Shown here: positions 1-14,032 of the stretch, piece by piece
Numbering within the stretch: position 1 is the stretch's first letter
Layout: every line of letters starts with the position of its first letter
Assembly (NCBI GenBank): GCA_932521035.1
Contig: OW051495.1
Coordinates: 6,758,001 to 6,822,000, forward strand
DNA: 64,000 nucleotides
Reading direction: 5' to 3'
Source: Oscheius dolichura
Taxonomy: Eukaryota > Nematoda > Chromadorea > Rhabditida > Rhabditidae
Notes under the pieces: generated by a model
The model's input: the letters and a program-made list of their open reading frames with translations, nothing else
Database searches by the model: none
Told to the model about the DNA's origin: nothing
Made by a program: the position numbers and the translations under genes

Positions 1-232
1 GTTTCAGCCATTTGACCTACAATCCGGAGGGATGTCACCCGTCGTACCAGCCGATGACCAGCAATGCCTCCTATAAACCTGGATGTAAGCATGACCGATT
101 TTATACTTTTCTCCCCTAGAACATCCCCTAGTAGAGAGAGAGAAAAGAATTGATGTGAAATAGAGACGAGCCCTTTTGAATGAGAGATCGTTATACCCTC
201 AGAAATTATCAGATAATGGACAGGAACAGGCA

Positions 233-712
233 ATGGCCCCAGTTTTAGCCGAGGAGAACTCTCACGGGAGCACAGCCCCGATCCTGGCTCAGGCTCTGTC
301 TCCCAACTCCATTGAGAAGCTGGCCTCCTCCAACGGATCAGCTAGTAATTGCCCCTCTTTCTATCCCGAATAACCCTCTTTTCCAGCCAGATTGATGGCT
401 CGAAGTGCCTCGGTCAAGAAGCTGTCCCTCCCCTCTAAAGCAGCCCAGGAGCCTGAGATCATCGCCAAGGCCGTCGAAGTCCGCCGCCGTCGGCCCAGCA
501 GCATGTACGTCCACACGGAGGCACAGAGACACCTCTTGGCGGTATCCCGTCCTCCTTCTCCAAGAAATAGATATGTTTAGGAGATACACAAGCTAGCCAT
601 CATCAAGAAGGAGGTCTGTGAGTTGGCCGAGGAGGTGGAGCAGGAACTGCCGACCCAGGTGGAACTGCTCCTCGAGGAGATCGCTGCCGACCCCCACGCC
701 ACCTTCCTCTAG
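233..712 (+). CDS. hypothetical small charged protein, 3 exons
   Basis: Assembled from three exons, 233-344, 387-541 and 581-712, which give exactly 132 codons plus TAG. The introns are 42 and 39 bp with GT...AG ends. The N-terminal third is Ser/Ala/Leu-rich, the middle is basic (RRRRPSS), and the C-terminus is an acidic, probably coiled-coil helix (KKEVCELAEEVEQEL...). No signal peptide or membrane segment is seen and no family is recognised. The reading frame is open upstream of the ATG to about 176, so a 5' exon outside or at the window edge is possible. A polyA-type AATAAA lies near 825. Confidence 0.6.
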
Positions 713-865
713 TTATTTATTGTAGATCAAAATATTCCGATTCTCTACGGGTTCCCTGATCTCATCTTGTCCCTGTTGCTCACATTTCACGGGTAATTTT
801 ATTCTATTGGTGCAAAGAGAGAAGAATAAATATTGATGGATTATAATAAGGGGGGACAGGGGGCA

Positions 866-1977
866 TCAATCCTCGTTGTCGCTGTCGGACAGCTTAATTT
901 CGATGATGTCGGCCTCTTTGAGGAAGTCGACCAGTTTCTCGAGGAAATAGCGACGCATGTACGGGACGAACATGAGCATGATGAGGCCGTGGGCAGCCCA
1001 GGACAGGGCGACGAGGTGCTGTCGGAAGTAGAGGAAGTACAGCTGGGTCGAGGCCGGCCACATCTTCCCGATGAGGTCCATCTCGATCAGGAAATAGGGG
1101 GCCGAGATGAAGAAACAGTCAAACACCGTAGCCTAGGAAGAAGATCAGTATAATCAGAACAGTCCTTACAGTCAAGAGTCCGTTGAAGAATCGTCTGGGT
1201 CTTGAGCCGTAGCTGTCCCAATCGGAAGACAGCTTCCACATAGTGACCGTGCCGATGACAATACAGGCGATCACGACGAACAACGGGACAAAGCCATAAA
1301 TTATCTCAGAAATGACCTAGAAGAGGTACTGTGTCTGTCCATTTACGATATAATCCTACCATAATTGGGTCCAGCCGGATACTGTAGGAGGATGCCCGCC
1401 GAGATTCTTCATTCAGCCGGTGGCTCAACTCTCGGGCAACGTCAATCGGCTCCGAGAAATTAGTCAGATGAAGGACCTGAATGAGTTATTGTTGTATTCA
1501 GAGAGAGACTCACAAATCGCGGAAGGGTCAGAAGATATACGACCAAGATGACCACGCCAGCTGCTGACACTTTGTAGCGATAGCCAAGGGCCAGGAGGGC
1601 GCGGAACAGAAGGGTCGTTATAATCATGAGGGGGAAGAAGACCATCCCCTGGAGGACTAGAGCCCCGACCACGTTACAGACACGGTCGGGGAAGAGGCAA
1701 CACAGACCGTAGTTGAAGTAGACAATGATGTGCCCCTCCATTTCAACCCTCAATCATTAGGTACTTACAATTAAAGAGGCCGCTACCTGCTAGTGCTGGT
1801 GGTCACTATGCTCAGGAGGATACAATTCCCAATGAGTGTCGCGTAGTGGAGTACCCGACAGAACTTGTCGTCCTTTTTGTAGCGGGTAGCCAAGACAATG
1901 GCGTAGATATTGAGGAATAGCCCCAGTACAGTAATCCCGGCTGTCGCGTAGCGCATGGCTGAGGAATAGTCGTTCAT
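866..1977 (-). CDS. nematode seven-transmembrane chemoreceptor-like protein
   Basis: Five exons can be read on the minus strand. Start MNDYSSAMRY is at 1977 and the first hydrophobic segment follows at once (ITVLGLFLNIYAIVLA). Intron 1 is only 38 bp and joins TSTSR to VEMEGH. Later exons give further hydrophobic blocks (VVGALVLQGMVFFPLMIITTLLF, AAGVVILVVYLL, EIIYGFVPLFVVIACIVIG, the C-terminal HLVALSWAAHGLIMLMF). The protein ends in an acidic tail, LSDSDNED. Length and topology fit a nematode serpentine receptor, probably acting in sensory-neuron cilia, but I could not place it in a named class (str/srh/sri-like). The splice join near 1500 is the least certain. Confidence 0.6.
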
Positions 1978-2533
1978 TTTCGGGAAGAAGAAGAGTCGAG
2001 ATGTGTTGAGGGGAAGATTGACCGGGGGCGGATAGGAGCAATTCGCGACAGCTATCACCTAATGACAGCCTCTTCGGTCTCATAATTTCGGGGCTATTAT
2101 CTTCTATCAGAGGAATATGGCCAAGGTGCGGGGGATGACGATGACGACGACGACAGTTCTCACAGGAAACAAAAGATGTTACGAGCTACAGTACCCTTAT
2201 TGACTTCGTCTTTGTTCCCTTATGGTCACATTTCCAGCCTCGTAGGCAAATGGGCAAATTGCGGTCAAATTCTAGTATCCGTGGGGAGAGTCCTACAAAC
2301 TCTCAGACTTATTATTTCACCAGGAGAAGTTGTCAACAAGAAAGACTCTACAGTATACACTCCTTCATTTCCTCTATCACAATAAACTTATTATTGTGCA
2401 CATGAATGCAAACAGCAAGCTGACGGCACCCGCCGCTTGATCTCGATAAATCGGATTACTAGTTCCGGCTGGACCCACAACTCGGGGAAGAGTACAGCAA
2501 CAGCTGGCTGAAAGGGAGAAGACTCTTTTCTGG

Positions 2534-2882
2534 TCACTTGAACAGCTCACATATACAGGCGCTGTTCTGGTTGTAGAGCTGGCACTGGATGTCGTTGGTA
2601 CAGCCGACATTCAGGCTGAAACCGCCGTTGGCACATTGGGGATACATGTTACAGGCTGGAAAGGCAGTTGTACACTTTTTGGTCTCTGTTTCCGATAGGC
2701 CGGTTCCTTTTTTAAACCAAACAGTGCAACTTACGTATATCCGAGTAGAACTTGTAGTCCTGTGTGCCACAGATGTACTGGGACTGCCTCTTGCCCCTGG
2801 CTGTTGAATTGATGGGGAAGATGTGACTAGTTACCAGTGGCACAGCCAGGGAGACGATGATAATCGGGATATTCAACAACAT
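2534..2882 (-). CDS. small secreted cysteine-rich peptide
   Basis: Two exons give about 89 residues. Residues 1-18 (MLLNIPIIIVSLAVPLVTS) are a clear signal peptide. A dibasic site (ARGKR) at about residues 29-33 precedes a Cys-rich mature region of about 55 residues containing seven cysteines (YICG, IPCN, PQCA, VGCT, IQCQ, SACIC). The intron (roughly 2660-2735) has a GTAAG donor and a TTCCAG acceptor. The layout is that of a secreted, processed, disulfide-bonded peptide. Its function is unknown; the cysteine spacing did not match a family I can name. An odd cysteine count suggests a dimer or one free thiol. Confidence 0.65.
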
Positions 2883-4701
2883 CTTTCGCTATACAGAAGA
2901 CACAAAGAAAAAAAGAAACTATCCGCGATAAATGAGCCAACAATTGACTGCAATTGGGGCGGATGAGGATTCCAGCGTCGAGTTTGTTCAGCCGGCGGTG
3001 ATTCACTCAAAGACGCATTGTTTTCCAATTTTGGTGTTCCTGGATGTACGGGGGCCGGCGACTTTTGACAGGCCGACTGACAGGCAAGGGACATCTGAAC
3101 ACCAGAGTTAAGCTGTCCTGTCTGCCATGTGTTCGCCCGAGTCATGCAAAGGCAACAAATGGCAGTGGCAGCTGCCTGTCAAACAAAGGGGATAACCTTT
3201 TCATCTTTGCCCTCCGACAGATAATGGAGCTCCCCTTTCTCTTCTTCCCGGATGTCGAATATCCCCCGATCCCTGTCTTAACACAACACCAAGCAGCGAC
3301 TAATCCCGAGGAGGGGGTGTGAAGTTTCCCCCTCCTTTTGATGTTTATAGTCTGTCAAGAAAAAAGACGACAGTCAAGGTCTAACTGGCCGAGAACAAAT
3401 TTTTTGTGATGAAGCGAATTGACAGATAATTTTTGAGCGGCCAAGAAGGAAAAAAAGGCCCGTAAGTTCGGCTCGCGGCTAAATCGTTAGACCTTGAATG
3501 TCGTCTTTTTTCTTGACAGACTATACAGTAAGGTTTTAATCGATAGCCTATAATTCGCGGGTAGGGCGGGGGTTCAAAGCCATCCAGTGATTAGTGTCGC
3601 CGACCTTTCCGGCCGGGGACCGCTTCACCCGGACTTTTTCAATTCTCGAGATAGATGGCCGAGAACGGAGCACAGGGAAAAAAGTGGACGGGCGTCACGG
3701 ATCCGCGCTTCTCCCTCTAACAGTTCGACCGAAGACTGTGATTACACCGTGGTGTGGCGCAACAGAGGGACATTACACTCCACTTCACCCTCACAGCTGA
3801 TGTTGCGATTATATCTGCCTGATTGGATTACGGCGTCTACAGTATATACAGACATAGAATGCCCAAGATCCCCGTCATAGATATCTCCACAGCCGTCTGT
3901 TGTGCTCTAGAAGAGCCGGCCCCAGCTTGTAAACGGCGCGCTTATCTGCACAACATAAAGGGCAACTTGGTTGGGTCAGGCTGGGGCGCGATGAAAACAC
4001 CTTCCCTTGCAGATGTTTATTTAGATTAATCACAAGTAGTTTAATACTATAGAAAAGCGAAAGCTAAAGCTGTGCCACCCGGTGCCGGGTGCCACACGCG
4101 ACAGTGCATGTTCCCTCTCCCCTATTCATCTCTTTTGATCTCGATAAGAAACCGAGAAACTGTGATACGGATCGAATGTATCGAGGCGTGTCAAAAAAAG
4201 CCTGCCACGGTTACGTGAGGCATGCCGGCCGACCGCTGGCGCCTGTGAGGAAAAAAGGAGCGAACGCATTTTCGTTAGGCCGCAGCGAGACTTCCAATTA
4301 ACTAACATCGATTGTTGTGTTCCGTTTTTGCACTGGTCCACTATTGGATAACGGTCATTTTTTACCTCTCCTCTCCTCTAGAAATGGGCACTAGTCGAAT
4401 AGAGGAGAGTGTCTCTGCCGATGGCCTGTCCCACTGTGTCCGTGTCTGTGGCCCCTCTCTCCTTCCCATGCCCACTCACCGGTTACAAATGCGATGAGTC
4501 GCTTCCGAAATGCCAGACAGCCATCATTCCTCTCCATTAGCAGCCCCTGCTCTTCTCTCCCCCGACCTCCTTATCCTCCCCGGCCGTCTCCTGTCTCCGC
4601 CCCTGTTTTGACCTGGCATCCGCCCTGTCGTCCAACACATGCCCCACTTTACTGTTTCTTCCCCTTTTCTGTATCCCCTAATCCCTTGTCCAGCTTCAGA
4701 A
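2883..4701. other. intergenic stretch, no convincing gene
   Basis: Open frames of 60-97 codons exist on both strands, but none has a protein-like composition or splice context. The only structure seen is the palindromic element at 3346-3525. CT-rich sequence at 4500-4690 leads into a TTCAG acceptor two bases before the next gene's ATG, as expected for cis- or trans-splicing of its leader. Confidence 0.6.
3346..3525. mobile_element. 180-bp palindromic (MITE-like) element
   Basis: Bases 3346-3385 and 3486-3525 are 40-bp inverted repeats with a single mismatch, separated by a 100-bp loop. The outer ends read TATAGTCTGTC, so a TA target-site duplication of the Tc1/mariner type would fit, but the target site cannot be proved from one copy. 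There is no coding capacity. The element is most simply a non-autonomous foldback transposon relic. Confidence 0.55.
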
Positions 4702-7559
4702 ATGAATGAAGCAGAGCGTGAAAAAGAAGCGGCGAGGGTGCTGTCCTGTATCCAGCAGATGGATGGCTACGATGCCAAATACCTGAATTGCCCCCTCTGT
4801 CCCATCGGCCTCCCCTTCGACGTCCTCACTCTCGAGGCCCACGTCGCCAACATGCATTTGCGTAAGTCCCTTCTCCCTTATTCTTAGCTATCCTCTTCCA
4901 GACTGTGGCTCGTTCAAGTGTACCTGCAAGCAGGTCCTCTTCACCTTCCCCCATATGCAGGAGCATATCAAGCAGCACAGGGCCAAGGTTGGTTCTTTGC
5001 CTATTCTCTCCCAGGTTCTATTCCCTGCTAATATCCGTTTAATGGGCCCCTTCTCTCCCATTTAAAGGTCTAAATCATCCTCATTTCCAGGGAGAAGAGC
5101 GTGAGTGCAAGCTGCGGCACAACAACAAAGAGGCCTTCGTCAGGAACAGTGAGATCCCGAAGATAATCTCCATCGCCTTCCAGAATTACCGTAAGTTGGA
5201 TGTTTCTCTCGGGGTAAAAGGTAGAGCTTTTAGTGAAGAGCCAAGCCCCCCAGCAGTCAGAAGTCCGCACCGTTTCGGTGCAGCATTTCCCCCGTGTGGC
5301 GAACAAGACCACCCAGCTAAATGGCTCGAGGCCAAAGCCCAAGAAGGACATGAGTCAGCAGACCGAACTCACGCTGGTTAGTCGTAGATCACTTTTGTAG
5401 ATGAATCACTCTTTGTTTCAGAAAATTCCGAGAAAGAAGGTCACGTGCTCCGTGATGTGCCAGACTCCTCCCCAGCAGTGTGCCCCTGAAAAGACGAAGG
5501 TGTCGAGCACGTCGGTTGAGACCCAGAGGAGAAAAAGGAAACAGAAGACGGTGGAGACACAGACAAAGCCGAAACGCCAACGGGTAGCCGAGACTCAGAC
5601 CAAAGTGAAGAAACACCGTAGTGTTATGGTAGGTGAGAGAGGGGGCTCTTAATGGAACCAATTCAGACCTCTCCGATCAAACAGAAGTACACAATTCCCA
5701 AGAAGGATCCGGAGGTTCCGAAGAAGGAACTGTTCTGGAGCGGGGGACAACAGCCTGGCTTCGTCACCGAGAGAATTCCTACACCGTAGGTTTCGGCTTC
5801 TACCCTTCAATTTCTTTTGTTCAGGCTGTCTCCGGCCAGTTTAGGAAGTGTCAGATCTTCCGGCTCCAATGAAAACTTCGAGCCAACCAGTCCATTTCCC
5901 TGTATGCCCGTCGCCTCTCATTCAACACAGAGTGTCCGAATTGAAGAACCTCCCTTGTATGGATCTCCAGAGGAGTAAATTGGCGGGAATTTCAGGAAAA
6001 TGAAGCCCACTCCCCCGGTCAAACCAGTCAAAGAATTGAAGCCATTGTTCCTACGGGAAAATCCAGTGACACCATCCAACATATCTACAAACAGAACTGA
6101 TCGGCCAAGTCTCTTCCAGAAGCCGCCCCCTCCTCCAGCAGAAGTTCGCCCAGAACCAGCTCCAACTGCCGAGTAAGTGTTACTTCGATTGTCAGAGCCT
6201 TTCGATCCGGGGAAAAGGTTAATAAAATGGATATTTGCAGGAATGAGACTGGAGCAGAACAAGTCTACCTGTTTGAAAAGTTCATGAATATCAAGCGTGA
6301 GCCCATGGAGGAGATGCCGCCACCTGCCTCTCCAGAGCCCAGTTGCCACGATGCCCCCCGCATGGAGGAGATTCCGTCCTCTTCCACTACTTCGAATGTG
6401 TTTGACTCGGCCACCCTGCCCAGCGAGACTCCAGCCAGCGAAGAGCCCGAGGAGGACGCCCCCAAACAACGTCTCACAGAGTATGCCCCCTTTATTTTCA
6501 TTTATATGATTCAATCCAGGGAAGATTTGTTCGGCGCTGTTGTTCTCCCGTCTCGCTTCGAGCGCACGAAGACGCCCAATCCTTCGCAGGACAGGGCCCT
6601 GGCCCGGCTGGAGGCGCTCAATCCCACGACGGCCACATACAGACGGCCTCCGAAGCGGAGAAGAGATCTATCGCCAGCGAGACGATTCAGAAGGACTCCA
6701 TCCTACTCGCCTCCTAGCCGGAGAAGCCCATCCTATTCGTCGTCTTCCTCAAGTTCCCGTTCCCGGTCCCGCTCCCGTTCAAACTCTCGTTCCCGCTTCC
6801 CGACCCCTGTCCGCCGTAGACGCACTCCCAGCCCGGAAATTCCGGCGACGTCTAACGCAGTCGAGTCAGTTTTAATTATGGGAAGGCATAACAGTGAGTG
6901 TTTAGGAACCACAATGTGAATGCGCCGGACGAGGAGGAAAAGAAGAGATTGACGGAAGAGAACGAGCGTCGTGTGGCGGAGGCTAAGCGTATTGTGAAGG
7001 AAGCCAAGTGGCAGATAAAAGCCAAGCGGCATATAGACTCCCTGGAAGCCAAATTGGAATGCCAGGGCTTTGTCATCCCGTGCGAGCAAACCTCCTTGAA
7101 CTTCCCACACGAGTGAGCCGGAGGGTAACTCATCTGGAGAGAACTTTCAGGCTGAATAAGAACTTCTTCTTCCCCCGCCACCCGCCGCCTGCCCCCCGCC
7201 GACCACGTCCTCCCGCGATGTCTAAGTGAGCTATCAGATGGCTGAGAATGCTAATCATCGACTTCAGAGAAGCGAAGAAAATTTGGGATCGACAATTTTG
7301 GATAGAGTACTGTAGGTCGAACTACCCCAAGGAGTTTGAGGTCTACGTCAACAAAAGCCATAACAAGTACATTCCGCCACAAGCCTTCGACCCAAAAGAA
7401 CTCGGTTCGTCAAGAGAAATTACCAGTGTACATGTTAAATGTGCAGCTAAAAGGTGTCAAATGGCCCAAGTGGACTCAGAAGCGTGTCTTCAACAAGAGG
7501 AAGAGCAGGCCACTTCCTCTACCATGTCTCCAGTCGATGAGATCAGAAAAAACGACTAG
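4702..7559 (+). CDS. zinc-finger and SR-rich nuclear protein, multi-exon
   Basis: About ten exons keep one frame across roughly 40-bp introns. The start MNEAEREKEA lies two bases after a TTTCAG-like acceptor. The N-terminus has two C2H2-like fingers: LNCPLCPIG...HVANMHLH and FKCTCKQ...MQEHIKQH. Then come a Lys-rich region with a repeated ETQT-K motif (about 5510-5610), Pro-rich segments, an acidic stretch with KREPMEEM, an SR block (SPSYSSSSSSSRSRSRSRS, near 6720-6800), an EEEKKRLTEENERR coiled coil (6930-7050) and a tail with DRQFWIEYCRSNYP. The SR block and fingers suggest nuclear RNA or chromatin work. No orthologue is recognised. A final-exon ambiguity (42-bp in-frame intron near 7406) affects only a few residues. 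Confidence 0.6.
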
Positions 7560-7955
7560 CCTCCTTATTTGCAGATTATTCAGATATTCTGAGTACGAGG
7601 TTCAGATTCTAAAATATTGCCTTACATACAGATAATCATATTGATTTCACTATAATCTATTATTTTGTTTGACCACAAATAAATCAGTTTTATCAAGAGA
7701 AAGTATAGATAGTTGTATCGATTCGTTTCAAAAGACAGAAAAATAAACAGACAGGATCATGACTCGTATCCTCGAGGATTTCCTTGTAGTTATTTTTTTT
7801 ATTTAGCCGTTCAGAGTGAAAAATATGAAAGCGGCCTCTTTTTTTCGAAAATGCTGTCCTTTCCTCTGCGTCTTGACCGTCAGGGATAGCACGGCCGCAC
7901 CCGTAAATTCTCGGCAGCAGCGGCCCACCACACGGCGCCTCGCCACTGGTGAGGT

Positions 7956-8097
7956 AGCTTTGCGCAGAGGCGATAACGTGACCCGTGAAGCTTTGCTGAG
8001 GTGCGTTTATTGCTGGTTGAAAACTTTTCCCAATTGCCCGCGGTACCCCCTGAAACATGGGTGGTATACGCAATTTTTGGAAGCCCTACGGGGGCAA
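7956..8097 (+). ncRNA. U4 spliceosomal snRNA
   Basis: The sequence begins AGCTTTGCGCAGAGGCGATA and matches U4 along its length from memory of the metazoan consensus: the 5' domain that pairs with U6, the 5' stem-loop, GGTGCGTTTATTGCTGG, the block GAAAACTTTTCCCAAT (near 8020-8035), a central stem, the Sm site AATTTTTGG at 8071-8079 and a short 3' hairpin GCCC-TACG-GGGGC. U4 pairs with U6 in the U4/U6.U5 tri-snRNP. The 3' end is set at the end of the terminal hairpin and may be off by a few bases. The gene lies alone between two protein genes. A PSE would be expected about 60 bp upstream but was not identified. Confidence 0.88.
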
Positions 8098-8341
8098 TAG
8101 AACTCAAAATATAGGAGTCACAAGCCGTTCGATACCCTTGTATTTGAATTTGAAAATGCAGACGTCCAGTTTTGAGCATGGTTATCCGACTAAAACAACT
8201 CTTATTGTTTAACATTTATTTTAAAATCAATGCACACTGTAATTATGGCATTTTCATTAGCAACAAACTCTAAACTAAAATCAAGGTACAACCGGTTATC
8301 GAACACTTAATTATGTATTCAAAAGGAGAAGTGTTAAAACA

Positions 8342-9994
<1,653 letters not shown>

Positions 9995-10175
9995 CTATAA
10001 AAGAATTCGAGAAAAGTATCACAGAAGACGCAAATTTCACAAAAAAAAGAATGGATTATAAATCCAAAATCCGTCATACGATAACACCAAAATAGAAATT
10101 TTAATTAACCTGTACAAACGACCTCGATAAAACCGGTATATAACAATAAAGATCACAAGTTCACCAGTATAAAAA

Positions 10176-13100
10176 CTATGACTGACAGTAGGCATTCATA
10201 AGGGTAAAATACCTGTCATATATAATCGCAAATGGATGTTCGTTTAAATTTTCCGATAAATCTTCCTCATTTTCCGTTCTAACGATATTGGTTTCTTCTA
10301 TAGGTGAAGACTGAATTTTCGGTTGATCACGAGGTGAAACTTCTGCATGATTATACTCAGGATTCTCGAAGTTGCTAACACCTTCATCATTTTCGATTTC
10401 ATCCGCATCTTCTCGACTCTGTAAGACACAATAAATTAAACTAAGAACACATGCCGTCATATAATTATCATCATCACTGCTATCCTCCGTAATATCGGGA
10501 TCCTGTGGTGTCTCCATTGTATCGTTCTTTCCACTTGATAGTTTCTCCGACAAATTGTCAGTTTTCTTCTTTGCGCTGATAGTCAGTTTTTCAAACATAT
10601 CGTACAGGTCATCTCTGAAATAATTATTGAAAACACATGAGGAACTGTACATACTTTAGCTCTGTACTACTTGCTACATCTGTTTTAAATCCAGCCGATA
10701 TTTGAATATCTTTCACAAAGTTGGCTTCAAAATTTTTGACCCAACTCGAGTAAAAGCTTACACGTTCCCGCCAAATTTCCGGAGAATCGCGCATAGGAAC
10801 CTGTAACAGTATGCTCAACTGAATAAAAATGACATACAACAGGCCCCTTCTTTTCTTTGTTAGATCTTTGGAATTCATCAAATTCCTTCTGAACTTGCTC
10901 ATTGAACGCTTCATATGAGTCTGCTTCAAGGGTTAGTCTTCTAAAAGATCTAGACGATGAGTAAAATTGTGAGTTCCGAACGACCATTTCCCGTTCTCTC
11001 ATAACCTGTAGTTATATTTAGAAAAAATACAAACTTATAAACAAACCTTAATCCGTTCTAATTTTTCTTTTTCACGTTGTCTTTTGATTTGCTCGCTAAC
11101 AGAACACCTCATTGTGGAATCCAGCACAAATGGATCAGCAGCTGTGTCCCAATTTTCCTTTACGTATTCTAGCCATTTCTAAATGCCATTGGATGCTACA
11201 ATCGGTGTGAGAACTTACATGCTTCGGCCACTGCTGCTGAATTTTTATCATATTGTCTTTGTCATACGAATATTTCGGTGTTCGTAAAGGAATATTTAAA
11301 GTATTTTGTTCATTAGAAGTATTTTCAGCGTTTTCATTTTCCGCTTCTAGCAGGTTAGGACTATCATTTGAAGAAGCAACAATGTTCTTTTGCAACATTT
11401 CAGAGTCAGCCCCTGCTTTTTCAGGCCCATCCAAGAAAGATTCAATCAAGTCATCCAGGCTACAATTGATAGCTTTAGAGGACTTCGAAGCTAAAGCGTT
11501 ACCTTTGCGGCGTTTTCTGCCCTGGGAGCACGAACGGATCTTCGTCTAAGTTGAACTTTTCGGTAGCGTATTGTAGCCAAATAGCGTCTGAGTATGAATT
11601 TTTAACCGCTATTAGCTCTCCTCTAAGGTAGAACTTCTTTTTCGCCTTTTCACGAGATGGTACAAATCTTAAAAATACCAGTTACTTTACAATGTTTACG
11701 ATACTTGAATTTCTTTTCTTCTGGCTTTTCTTCATGTGCTGGCAGGGTTGATTTTTGAGATTTGATTCGAGCGGCAAGATCGTCTGCCTCCATTGAAAAG
11801 TTGAGATGATTCACCTAATGGTAATAGCGACTTCAATAAATCTTTTAGAAATACCTTGAGACTAAATATTCTGTTAGCAAAATCTTCTGTTATGGCTGGC
11901 AAATTCTCTTGTAAAGCAATGATTTCGTCGCGATCATAGCTAAACTTCCAAATAATGATTTGAAGTTAGACCCACTTGCGTCCTTTTGACAAATCAATTG
12001 GGAATGCCTCCTCAAATATTTTAACAGGTTTACTCTGGAGAGGTTTCTTTGCATGTTTGATCTTAGCCGCAGGGTGCTGCAGTGGTTTTTTACAAGCCTG
12101 ACATAGATTGGTAAACAAATGATTAAAGGATAACCATAAAATCCACACACGACGCATGGTGTTCAGCATTGGTAGTCAAATCTTGAGGAATTCGTTTAAT
12201 GTCAAGTAACTTTGCTTTTATTCCACCATTGTTGACATTTGCTGAGAACGCTGCCACTGATCTACCGTCCTCGAGCAATGTAATAGCTGCTCCTTGGCCT
12301 CCAAATCGAGCGGCTCTACCAATGCGGTGGAAATATGTTTCTGCGTCAACGGGTGATCCTATATTGATGACAAGATTCACGTTCGAGGCATCCACTCCTC
12401 TAGCCGTCTAAATGTTTATGTAAAAAGGCAGCAAAAAAGTCAAACCAAATCAGTAGAAACAAGAATTTTTATGCTGTTGTTTTTCAATCGTTCTATAACT
12501 TTTTCACGTTCGGATTGTTGCATTTGCGATGAAATATAAGCAGCGTCGAAGCCTGCTTGTAATAATTGGGCACAAATTGGATCGCATCTAAAAAATATCC
12601 CAGTAAAGTATCATGATGACTTACTCGTTATAAGTGCTAACGAATAAAAGAGCCTGCGTATAAGAGATGCTGTTCAGGATATTTATTGAAGTTTCCACCG
12701 CTGAGCTGTTAAATACAATACTGGCATACTGTTTGATACCAACTAATTGAACATCCTCTATAATAAAGATTGAAAGACTTTATACGTCGATATACCTGCA
12801 TTCAATCTAATTAACGTGGGATCTTTCATATAATTTTCTAATGTATCATCCAGACCACGAGGGTAAGTAGCAGAAAATACCGCCACTTGTCGGGTAGGAG
12901 CAATACAGGAAAAAATGTAACTGTAAAATAATTGTTTTTACTGTTCGAAAAGTTGACAAACTTCACGTCTTTTTGAAAGTCTGCGTCCATTAATTTATCG
13001 GCTTCATCAAGTACAAATAATTCTGTGTGGCTTAAGTCCATGAAACCTTCCTGAAGTAATTGACATATCCGCCCAGTAGTTCCAATAGCAATGTGTGTTC

Positions 13101-13592
13101 CTTTGGCTAGGCTTTGTTTATCCAAGCTTAGAGGTGTCCCCCCAACAAAAACACTAAAAACATGACATTATGCAGTGAAATAAATACAAGTACCTAGTTC
13201 TGCACCCAACGGGTTGCAACTTTTTAATAGTATCCTTTATCTGTATAGCTATTTCACGGGTAGGCGCCACAAGTAAGCGTTGAATTGCAGGAAGTCTTGT
13301 GTTCAGGTTCTCTACTGCCATAACCGCGAAAACTAATGTCTTTCCGGTGCCTGATTTAGCTTGTACAAGAAGATCTAAAAATAAATTATGCAGAAAAGAG
13401 ACGAAACGTACCAAGTCCGCTTAAAGCTGCAGGAATTGCTTTTTCTTGTACAGGTGATGGATATTTGAAGCCGCTGTTTGCCATTTTAGTAATAACAGCT
13501 GGCGAGATCATCAGCGACTGGAACGAAATGGTCGAACGCACATCTTCAGTGCGGGAGCTGTTGCCCAGCTCAATGATCTCATTGAATTTCAT
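10176..13592 (-). CDS. mel-46: DEAD-box RNA helicase, DDX20/Gemin3-like
   Basis: Start [11 protein letters not shown] at 13592. Ordered helicase motifs are visible: the Q motif ([13 protein letters not shown]), motif I AKSGTGKT, Ia [11 protein letters not shown]/Ib (IGTTGRI), motif [11 protein letters not shown], motif [11 protein letters not shown] and the C-terminal motifs [21 protein letters not shown] and [12 protein letters not shown]. This pattern and the long acidic, Ser-rich C-terminal extension (about 12 kb down to 10.2 kb) fit Gemin3/DDX20, called MEL-46 in C. elegans, an SMN-complex component. Assignment to DDX20 rather than another DEAD protein rests on the overall arrangement. 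A TAAG-type boundary between helicase and tail was not found, so I treat both as one gene. Confidence 0.8.
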
Positions 13593-14032
13593 TTCTATTT
13601 CCTATAATATATAGCACTAGTTAGCAGAAGCAACATATACTAACCGAACAAAGGAAGTGCTGCAAGAATTACGTCGCAGCAACAATGTTGAATTCTTTAC
13701 TGAAAATAACAATGATTTAGATGATAAGTATGCACAAAGAAAGCAATACGGTAGCACTTCTGGTTATTTTACTCGCTTCTTTTCACTCAACCCCCAAATA
13801 AAAAAACACGAGAAAATGTTTTGATCAGTCCCGAAAAAAAAACAAATTTCTTGGACTTGTGACCTAAAGGTCTAACTTTGACGGTGGTCCGAATTTGGCG
13901 GGTCACTATGGCGCCCCATTTGAATGCCCCGATTTGCCTCGCCTTCAGATCAATTCCGTTGTCATCTCATTTCTGTCTCTGTATGGATGGATCTATTTTA
14001 GCTTGTTTTTTTAGAGTGGTGCCCGTGGACAT

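Noticed and set aside
5955-6002. apparent 21-bp intron or in-frame stop (GAGTAAATTGG) in the zinc-finger gene
   Set aside because: A 39-bp intron from a GTATGG donor to the same TTTCAG acceptor keeps the frame, so a 21-bp intron is not needed.
6733-7110. 125-codon minus-strand frame with RERELEEDDE tail
   Set aside because: It is the antisense of the Ser-Arg block of the zinc-finger/SR gene, which makes a charge-rich frame on the other strand.
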